NCBI GenBank assembly: GCA_963995525.1
Contig: OZ023214.1
Location: forward strand, 15,635,199-15,699,198
Source of the DNA: Escarpia spicata
Taxonomy: Eukaryota; Annelida; Polychaeta; Sabellida; Siboglinidae
DNA: 64,000 bases
Direction: 5' to 3'
A program made the translations under genes and the position numbers. Shown one piece after another: positions 33,840 to 64,000 of this stretch. Under the pieces are notes generated by a model. It saw only the letters and a list, made by a program, of their open reading frames with translations. It searched no databases and was not told the DNA's origin. The stretch's first letter is position 1. Each line of letters begins with the position of its first letter.

Positions 33840-34870
33840 TATCCCGCCCTTCTAAGGTACGTGTCAATTTTATTTTAAAACATTCACGCTACTAGCACCC
33901 ACACAGTCAGCAGATAATCCGTTCCAATCATTTACAGTCCTTTGTGAAAATTTGTAACTTTTTTTATAGCTAATCTACACTGCTCCTTTACTAATGTAAC
34001 TTCATGTCCCCTTGTCCTTTTATCTTTCTTAACCGAGAAAAAATATTTCTATCAATTTTTCATAACCATTTAGTATTTTAGAAAATTCTAACTGATCTCC
34101 GCTCAATCTCCTGATCTCTAATGTCGTCAAACCATATTCTTTTAGGCGTATTTCGTAACTAAGATCTTTCAGTTTTGATACCATTTTAGTCGCTCTTCTC
34201 TGTACTCTTTCTAGCATATGTACGTCTTTCTTGCGATATAGTCTCCACGCTTGTACAGAATATTCTAAATGAGGCCTAACTATTATTTTGTACAGCGGTA
34301 TTATTAGTGCTCTTTCCTTATAAGCTACATTTCGTCTAATTAATCAAAGGATTTGATTTCCCTTTGAATCTGCAATTCCGCACTGCTCCGAAACCTTCAC
34401 ATTAGCATTAATTGTTAACCCTAAGTCCTTTTCTTTTATTGTAGTACTTATTACACTATCCCCATTGTATATTGTACATCTTCGTTCCCATGTCCTGTGT
34501 GGAGGCCTTTACATTTCTCAAAATTGAACAACATCTGCCATTTTTTCATCATCTTGTAAATGCTATCTCCATCCCGTATAATCCTTCTAAATACTTTTGT
34601 ATCATCCACAAATTTCAACACCTTACTTGTTATATCATCATCCAAATCGTTGATATGTATTAAGAATAATATAGATCCCAGTACTGATCCCTGTGGTACC
34701 CCCTCAAAACCGATTTCCAATTTGAATCCTCCCGGCAACTACTACCCGTTGTCTTCTGCCAATCAGCCATTTTCTATCCAGTTAATTATACCATCCCCTA
34801 TGCCATGGGCCTTTAGTCTAAGCATTGGGACTGAATATTGTATTGTCTTTACAAGAATTAATTAAAAGGT
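33840..34870 (-). mobile_element. CR1/L2-like LINE fragment (RT core to C terminus)
   Basis: A minus-strand frame at 34451-34738 encodes EGVPQGSVLGSILFLIHIND and FVDDTKVFR, the RT catalytic region with FVDD in place of FADD. A frame at 34029-34217 encodes LERVQRRATKMVSKLKDL, the usual C-terminal block. It is 5'-truncated and interrupted by stops. It has a different sequence from the LINE at 31370-32990, so it is a separate insertion. Confidence 0.75.
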
Positions 34871-35390
34871 ACAATTCATATTTGAACATGATAATGCGAA
34901 ATGTAGTGAGTAACGTGTACGTTTCTCATATAGCTATAAATAAGCTCACCCACCTTGTCGTTATCTCTGCGTAATATGCCTGCGGGGTTTCATGGAAAAA
35001 GCATTGTATTTTGTATCATAAAAATTAATAGATGCCAGTTTTCAAGAAAAAAATCCTTTGAGGTTAGGATGTGGCGAACGCTGTTATGAAGGAGTGGCTA
35101 ACGCTGGGCAGTCCGCATGGCTGAGGAATATTGTCCTGGATGGCTTTTTCTTGGGATGTTTCTGCATGGGACAATCTTGTTCAAGGGTTTAATACAACCG
35201 GATTGTTGTCTGGGTAGGTGGTATGGAATCTATCAGTGTCTCTCTGATCATACATTTATTTACGTATATGTTTTATGGATAACAAATTATTCTGATTCTA
35301 GTCCACCCTTTCCACTGCTTCGTAGTGTTGGTTATCGTATAACAATAATTGCGTTATGGAAGATATTGTTCATGGCTCCAATGTTAAATT

Positions 35391-37189
35391 GTAATAGCAA
35401 GAATTAAACTTATAGTGGAGCTGTGTTTGAAACTTGTTTCGATCCGTCTACAGCGGATCTTGATCACGCACTGATGTCATGTGACGTGGCTCGGATTTTG
35501 GCGGAGTGATCTGGTTACAGAGGCAGTCACTAAACAAATGATAAACACTGATGCAGATCTCCGATGTGAGGGTGTCCGCACCATCAAACGAGCAAAACTC
35601 CCAAAATCTAATATCATCAAAGGGAGAGAGGGCGGCTCTGCAGGAACTGAAAACAGACAAATCCATCATCATACCCCCTGCGTACAAATGCAGAGATACT
35701 GTAATCATGAACACCACCGATTACAGAAGGAAAAAGGCAGCCACGGTGGGTGATACGAGCATATATACCAGACTAAACAAAGACCCCACTCACAAATATA
35801 AGAACAAACTCATCAACGTCTTGAGACGACGGAAGAAAGGTAGCTCAATTACAGACAAACTATACTGGAAATTATACCCAGACTCTGAAGAACCCCCAAG
35901 TTATATGGGACCCGTAAGATCCACAACGCCAACGTACACACCTCTCGGGCCAACAGTATCCAGCTGTGGTAGTACAACATACAACGCAGCTAAATACCTC
36001 GCTAGAATCCTGGACGGAAACTGGTGTCATATGATGTCACAGCGCTCTTCACCAGTGTCCCTGTAGATAAGCCAAATGGAAGTAATCACTGGAAAAATGC
36101 ATGAAGACGATACCATAGCCAGCCGCACGGAAATAGCTATCCCACAGATAGTGGAGTATCTAGACTTCTGCCCGAACACCACATATTTCACATACAATGT
36201 GTATACTACCAGCAGGCACACGGGACAGCCAGAGTTCACTGAACATATCAACAGCATCGATCCACACATCAAGTTCATCATCGAACCAGAGAAAGGCAGC
36301 AAACTCGATCCCTTTCCTGGACCTATGCATGCACATACAATATGATGGATTCACCAAGTTAGCCATATATAGAAAGCCTACCCACACTGACCAGTACCTC
36401 AAATTCAAATCTCACCACCCACTAACTCACAAGAGATCAGTCGTACGCACCCTCACCAACAGGGCACAGCAATACGTCACCACAGCTGAAGACAGAAACG
36501 CAGAACTTGCACATGTCCACAGTGCCCTGAGAGCCAATGACTATCCAGAGTGGGCGCTTGAAGTCCCGCCGCCTACTGAGAACAGATCACATACTAACAA
36601 CAACAGTACAAAAACAATGATCTCGACCCAGCCCACGTTGGGACTACCAAACGTAACAGGGCTATCAGAACAACTCGGTTTACAAGTCACACAATGTGCA
36701 CTTGTACCATAAACCCGCCAACACCCTCCGTTCAGTCGTACTGCACCCGAAGGCAAAACCCACAAAGAACACCAGCGTTGAACTATCTACCACATCACCT
36801 ATGATAACAACAGCAGCCACACTTACATCGGTGAAACCAAAAGACCACTCAGCCAGAGGTTTAAAGAACACACAAACCTGGACAAACCTACAGGAGTAGG
36901 AGATCATTGTCTGGCCACAGGACACTCAGCATCCATGGACAACACCAAGGTCTTGGCCCAAGAACAGAACTGGCACACGTGAAAAGTAAAGGTGACCGTC
37001 TACATCAAACAGAGAGCACCTACAATGAACCGAGATCAGAGATACCACCTGCCCGCCATTTACAACCAGATCATTCCGCCAAAATCTGAGCCACGTCACA
37101 TGAGATCAGTGCGTGAGCAAGATCCGCTGTAGACGGATCGAAATGTTGCAAGTTTCAAATACAGCCCCAGTGTAAGTTTAATTCTCGCT
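35391..37189 (+). mobile_element. Penelope-like element with ~120-bp terminal inverted repeats and a GIY-YIG domain, defective
   Basis: The left end (35391-about 35514) and right end (about 37070-37189) are inverted copies with few mismatches; both carry CGATCCGTCTACAGCGGATC. Between them are broken frames typical of Penelope elements: an N-terminal RT region (35600-36010: DYRRKKAATVGDTSIYTRLN, KLYWKLYPDSEEPPS), a middle part with EFTEHINSIDPHIKF and RKPTHTDQYLKFKSHHPLTH (36230-36420), and a C-terminal GIY-YIG endonuclease segment (36820-36980: TYIGETKRPLSQRFKEHTN, GDHCLATGHSAS). The part that should carry the catalytic RT aspartates, between about 36190 and 36230, is deleted, and there are frameshifts. 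Confidence 0.85.
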
Positions 37190-37250
37190 ATTAAAATGAT
37201 TGTGTTATTCAGCATCCGACACGTGACATAGGAAAACGGACGACATCCCT

Positions 37251-38383
37251 ATGAAGTCGTACCACTTGATCGGTCTGCTGTTGTGTGGTGCATTAGGCGG
37301 TGTGTTCCCTCAGCCGACCACTGACGTCGGCACTGACCAATGCATTAGCAACAGCAACGACCGCCAGGTGGCGCTCATGGAGGAGACACTAAACACACTG
37401 CAGACAATGAACATTCGGCTGAAATCAATCGAAAGTCGTCTTGAGACCTTGGAACGTGGGCGGCAGTCATTCGGCAATGAAAGTAGGCCATATATGTTAT
37501 AGGTCCTATTACTGCGTATATCAGACTACTCTTACATATACCCCAGCCCTATGCAAACGCAAATTTATCACAATGCCTGTGTATGTATGTGCGTGCGTGC
37601 GTGCGTGCGTGTGGTGTGTGTGCGTGCCTGCGTGTTGTGTGTGCGCGCGTGTATAAGCATGCATTCATTCACAATAATAATATGTTGTGTGCTAATTTTG
37701 TAATGCGGCTTTTACTCTACACACGACTTTCCACACTGGAATCTACGGATATAACTTGATCGACAATGACATAAATGGAAGGAGTTCTCTTCCAGCGTGT
37801 CGACGGTCTGGCGACGGACGACTCACATGTTACACTGTGGTTCTTCAAACCCGGAACTGGGTAGACGCCAGGTCTTATTGCCACCAACTGGCAGACCGAG
37901 CTGATCTCGTGTCGGTGGAAACCGAAACCGAAAGCCAGTTCCTCTTTAAAATGTTACGAGGTGAGGCGGCTTCTTGCGCAAATTAAACAATTAGGGATGT
38001 TATACATAATTTCTTCTCTTTCAAAATTCACATCACGGAGGATTTAAATGAATGGAATATATTACGTGATTTTGCACATTCAGCAGATACTGTTTTCTAT
38101 TCTTGTGAGGATAAACGTTTCCGACGCGTTAAAAGGTGCATTCCGTTTCATTTTAGTACGCAACTGCAACAAGTTCTTTACTTCGGGCAGAAAGGAATCT
38201 AACGATGTGTGGATTTGGCGAGCGACAAGGACACGAATTACCTACACAGCGTGGTTACCCGGACAACCAGACAACGGCCACAACGAAGAAGACGCAATCG
38301 AGCTGCGATTCACGTCAGAAGGCATACGATGGAATGATGTGGAGCCTACGACGCCAAAGTGTTTCATTTGTGAAATAATTTAA
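37251..38383 (+). CDS. secreted C-type lectin with N-terminal coiled coil
   Basis: Three exons join in phase to give 207 residues: 37251-37482, 37796-37960 and 38157-38383. Exon 1 starts at ATG 37251 with a signal peptide (MKSYHLIGLLLCGALGGVF), then a region rich in E, L and R (LMEETLNTLQTMNIRLKSI, ESRLETLERG) likely to form a trimerising coiled coil. Exons 2 and 3 give a C-type lectin domain: CYTVVLQTRNWVDARSYC, LVSVETETESQFLF, VWIWRATRTRITYTAW, LPGQPDNGHNEEDAIELRF, WNDVEP and FICE. The QPD and WND motifs are calcium/sugar-binding sites; QPD normally favours galactose. The usual WIGL strand is replaced by a short divergent stretch at the exon 2-3 junction, and the domain stops soon after FICE. 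Role inferred: soluble glycan recognition, for example in immunity. A poly(A) signal AATAAA lies at about 38911. Confidence 0.85.
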
Positions 38384-41300
38384 AGCAAAACTTGTTCCAA
38401 ATCAACAAAGCTATCCACTACATTGTTCATGTGTATGAGGCCATTGATTCATGAACGTTTATGAGACCATAGATTAATGAACGTTTGCTGAATGATGTTA
38501 CCATAATGTTGTTGCACATTTCAAAGTTTTAGTAATTCTGTCACAATTGCCCGCACCATTTGGTGGCATTATAGTACGAACGTTGCAAGTTATTCAGTTA
38601 CAGTAGAGACACCAAGCGAACTTGTGCGATGCTAATGTAGTTAGTTTTACCAAAAATACAGCAAGAGGAATCACTTCGCTGTTTTTAGTGAAGCGGGCGC
38701 GCATCAGCGGCCTCCGGCGGCGGCGAGCTACGAGAACTACTCGCCGAGACGCGACAGCACCGCTTAGTGCAGCGCACTGAATTGTTCAAACTCTAGAAAT
38801 ACATTTTCGGAGGTTTTTTCGTTTTCCAAAAGATGCCAAAAAAGCACGTATAAATGAGCATGGTTGTGTTATAATTCACTTGTGACATTCGTGATATTTT
38901 TAACTGATGAAATAAATTGAAGAATTCACTTGCTCAACGCACCCATCCTACGGCTACGCATACACCTACACACTAGTAGTCGCTTTAGTCGAGAATAATT
39001 GAATGTTCACCTATATGTAGAAATTGGCTGAAGAAGAGAGAGTAGCAATATTTAGGGCTTTTGTAATAAAAGAAAGTCTGGATAATTGTGTGTGTACTCC
39101 GAGTCCGACTGGTGTTACTAGGATGTCAACAGGCTGTGACGCTATTTGATTTTGAAACGGACGAGAATCGGTTACAACTGTGATTTATACGATTTGCATC
39201 TTGCATCCATGTAAATACATTTTGTTCCTATGTACACATATACCAGAACATAATTTAGAACTCCTGTGGTAAGCTAGAGTGTGGGAGATGTTTCTGTCTG
39301 CTCGTTATAACACTCAAATTGTAGGTTATCGACAGCGCTGCCGCTGTTTCAAACGGATAAGAATCCTTTACGATTTGGGATATAAAACAATCCAATACGT
39401 GTAATTCCTTCTTTCTTTCTTTCTTTCTTTTCTTTCTCTCTTTACTACTATGTACAGATGCCGAAAATGGGTGTAATTTAGTTGACGAACGGATTTTTTT
39501 GGCAAGCCATCAAACTATGTGTGATGAATTTATTTATCAACATCTTCCTTCATGCGGTCTAGAAGGAACAATAATAACAAATTCACTACATCAAGTGGGA
39601 GAAACAGGAACGTACTGAAGTCCTCAAACTTCAGTTGAATTTTCATACAGCGGGCGTAGATCTGCGCCCAATATATTTCGACAATAACATATACAAGTGC
39701 CCGATTTGAAGATTGTTTGATTGTGCACACAAACTATATAAGTGTTTTCAAAAACGAACGCACATACATACTTTTATGACCGCTGTGTTATTGAAACCGG
39801 CGTGCAACCAAAATTATTGAGAAGTTATCTCCTCTACGTAATTCTCCTAACTAGCCGCCTGGTGGCGCCACTAATTGCGTAGCTTCACTTTTCGACCAGT
39901 ATTTAGGCTGACCTGGTTCCTCTTGTACTTTTTGGTTTTACGTAGGAGCTGGCTACATTTTTGTGTAGTTTTAGTAAATAATTATTATGATTGCTATATA
40001 GAGGCAAGTGATGGTTTCTATGCATTTTCAAAATAGTAATTGTGGTATCGGATTTCTGAAAACACATAAAACTATATGTCAATCTTGTGTTTGTATCTTG
40101 TTTGATGCGAAGTCGATTTTTGGCGGCCTTATGAGATATTCCCATGTTTGTCGATTTACCAAGGGTAAGAACTCTACACCAGCTGGAATACCTTAATGTA
40201 CGCGCTAGATATGGACGATCACCAATAACCAACTAGATTACAGGAAAAGTGGTTAGATCAATAAAAAGTGTGCGTGCGTGCGTTCGAGTGTATCTATATG
40301 TGTATATGTCTATGCGTGTGTTTGTCTGTTTGTGCGTGCATGTGTGTGCACGCACGCGTGTTCGTTGGGGTTGTCGTATGTTGAATAACGGACTATTGTT
40401 GTTCATAAATAATTCGTATGTATAAAACAGACGACGAGAAAAAATATATGTATCGTAAAACGTTTTGTGTTAATATATTTGTTAAACAAACGAGATTAAA
40501 ATAAATAAATCCACAACAAGTGTACACCAACTAAACAGGAATAGACGCATTTGAACGCGTCATATTGGAATTGACAGCAACGAGGTCACTTACAAATTAC
40601 TTATTCTTATATTGTTGTCGTCTTGTTCAACCGCCATAATTGGCCCCAGTGTCAACCCGGAATTATATATCATTATACAGCCGATTGTTTTACTTGTTGA
40701 TTGTGTTGGTATGTACGATTTATACAAATAAAAAAATAAACCCTACATCTATCCTCATTGGCGGAACTGCACCTGAATTGGTCTCTATCGGATTTACCGA
40801 CCATGATAAATCGTTCAAGGCATCTGTAAGCATGCTGCCTCGAACGATCAATACGTGACAATAGCTACGCGCCTTGTTCTGTTGGCATATAGCGAGTCTT
40901 TGGAAATCCTCACTTATGCCCACAGATTAGGTTTATTCCTAGAGCGTTTTCACAGTCTTAATTTATCGATGCATTCTGTTGCTAAGCCCGAGTGCAGTTT
41001 TGCTGTCACTTCGCATATGCGTCTCGTGCCACGTGTGCCACGCGAAATATTATTGGTTTAAAAGGAAAAATCAATTTCTTTCATTTGCTACGACTTTCTA
41101 GTAATATCGAAGCGGTCTCTTCAAACTCTGTCAGGCAATCTCTGCAGGGGGCGAGTAATAACGAAGACTATAGGCGACGCTTCTTTCGGTACCGAAAAAA
41201 ACCTTTTAGGCCTACTAAGCGAAATGGCATTCCTGGGAATATGACGTCATAATTTGATCTTATTGAGCTAAAATGTCGTTTTAGTTGCGCTGCGTTCAAA

Positions 41301-42988
41301 GTGAAAGTGCATTTGACATTTAGAGCAATGAGCAACTCTTGTTACATCGAATAACATGTCTTTAAAGGAAACGTGCACTGTTTGTCTCCGTCCTTGCATG
41401 GGGTTAGCTGGAGCCGTGCCCAGTGCAAGTTCCACGAGATAATGATTCCGTAGTAACAAACATAATTCATATGGACACTATATCGATTGCTATCTTCTTC
41501 GTAATATTGGGTATTTCTCACAAGATTGAGGGCAATTTGATCCATAGAATTGTCCATATTTTTAATAATCTGTGGAAGGGGTTTCAAATTTGAATCGTAA
41601 ACGACAAGTCTGACCTTAGCGCCGCGCTTTTATTAAAATGTATAATTATACTGTGATTTAAAAAGAGTATACACAGTACCCCGATAAGCAATGATTATTT
41701 GAACAACGCTGCGCGGTACAGATGTTTAGGCGGCTAACAAAACAACCCAGCGTTTTAAAATTAATAATTACTACGACGAACATGATTTAATCAAAAATCG
41801 TAGAGCATTATCATTTATTGACATGGAATTATTAATTTTTGAGCCTAACATATTTGTTGATATCGTGGATCAATCCCGCAAGTCTACAGTTCTCGAAATG
41901 CAAAATAAGAAAGAAGACACCGTCTCACCGTCAAGTGAGAATAATATGTGTTCAAACCAATCGGTACCAATTAATAGGAATTACAACTACGTATATAAAA
42001 ACAAACACACCATACAATAAAACCAAAAAAGACTAACTATAACAAATTGAACTGATTTAAAATTACAAATGTATAATACAATTAAAGCGTACACACACTT
42101 TTCTTTCACATTCTGGTTACCAATATGATGGTCGATTTTGGCATTTCCGTTGTTGTAATAATCCCTCAACGTTGAAACAATGTCCCGATTCCTTTAGGTG
42201 TATGCAGACTCATTTTCGCGCAAACAATTACATTTTCGGCCAGGTCGTGCACCAAAGATGTCGACTTACTTTACTTGGTAACTCGCGGTGTGCTGACTTT
42301 AATCTACGTCCAGCCTGAATGTGCGATCAGTGTGTAGGTGGGTAATCTTCAGCGAAGCTTGCATCAATCGCAGACAGTGTACTATTCGGGTCGGCAAACG
42401 TGTGGTGCTTTTTGCGTCAGAGAGGGATCCAATGTATATTTAGACAGTTTCCCGTTGGTGTTGCTCTATTGCACACGTTGTACACAACACACACTCGCAC
42501 GCACGAAGTACACACGCACGCACGCCATCACACACATTGGATAATATGTATAATTCAAATTCAAATATGTTTATAGTCTGTGAAGGGGGGACTGCACGGT
42601 CATATATATATACACTCTGCGTGTCACCAGGAAATATTGTATGACAACCCACGAGTTAGCACAATCTAACAAGATTGCCACCCAAATTACAATCTTCCAG
42701 ATGGCGACAAGATACAGAGGCCATCGGTTTATCGAGTCTTCCTCTACACGTGGTCCGACCGTGTCACAATCTATCAGCTGTTTGTTTATCTGGGCCTGAT
42801 AACGCCAGAAGAGTTCGTCAACGCTGCCCCATGACATCCGAATTGATAGATCACCATCGATGTCCCGAGATACTTGTAGACACACCATCACGCTCGGTGA
42901 CGCCTCGTATATATTGCACGGTTCTATTGACAGATAATACCAGCGGAGACTAGTTCACTTGAATCGACAACAAATCCGATTTCATTGA
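38384..42988. other. intergenic stretch between the lectin and the GPR158-like gene
   Basis: No exon recognised on either strand. It holds a GC-rich patch (38693-38760), a CTTT run (39410-39440), GTGC-rich simple sequence (40267-40360) and a short ACGC-rich run (42485-42530). The lower end should contain the 3' UTR of the minus-strand receptor gene. Confidence 0.5.

Positions 42989-64000
<21,012 letters not shown>

Noticed and set aside
37251..38383. The lectin as the counterpart of human CLEC3B, which neighbours EXOSC7
   Set aside because: It is on the far side of ZDHHC from EXOSC7, 24 kb away, and has generic secreted CTLD features. Expanded lectin families make chance proximity likely.

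Overview
This is an animal nuclear genome window. It has intron-rich genes with GT-AG splice sites, abundant microsatellites and satellites, and many decayed LINEs. The mix of LINE types, an inverted-repeat Penelope element, tRNA-SINE heads and a lineage-specific C-type lectin suggests a marine invertebrate, most likely a mollusc. That assignment is inferred from general repeat character, not from a diagnostic marker.

Layout. (1) 1-5175 is a stack of nested transposons: an old RTE-like LINE was split by a piggyBac-type element with TTAA target duplications, and that element was itself invaded by a CR1/Jockey-type LINE with an uninterrupted endonuclease-RT ORF. (2) 6297-12828, minus strand, holds the first five coding exons of EXOSC7 (RNA exosome ring subunit); its 3' exons are not recognisable here. 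(3) 15444-20695, plus strand, is a ZDHHC3/7-type palmitoyltransferase arranged head-to-head with EXOSC7, as in human 3p21.31. It has two alternative N-terminal exons of equal phase, and a tandem array of 63-bp units that multiplies the 3' splice site of its fifth coding exon. (4) 21600-23750 is a hierarchical 14/42/168-bp satellite. (5) 24000-37190 holds no recognised host gene, only decayed LINEs, a fold-back element, a direct-repeat pair around a TATA box, and a defective Penelope-like element. (6) 37251-38383, plus strand, is a complete three-exon secreted C-type lectin. (7) 42989-61104, minus strand, holds the seven-transmembrane core and cytoplasmic tail of a GPR158/GPR179-like class C receptor in seven exons; its ectodomain lies beyond base 64000. 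Its introns carry a 55-bp minisatellite, very long CA, CT and TGAG tracts, and several LINE remnants, one containing a perfect 90-bp palindrome.

The host genes are functionally separate: RNA decay, protein S-acylation, carbohydrate recognition and receptor signalling. The two most notable observations are the amplified splice acceptor in the palmitoyltransferase, where reading frame limits which acceptors can be productive, and the phase-enforced exclusive choice between its two N-terminal exons. No prokaryotic, viral, CRISPR or tRNA/rRNA gene was recognised.
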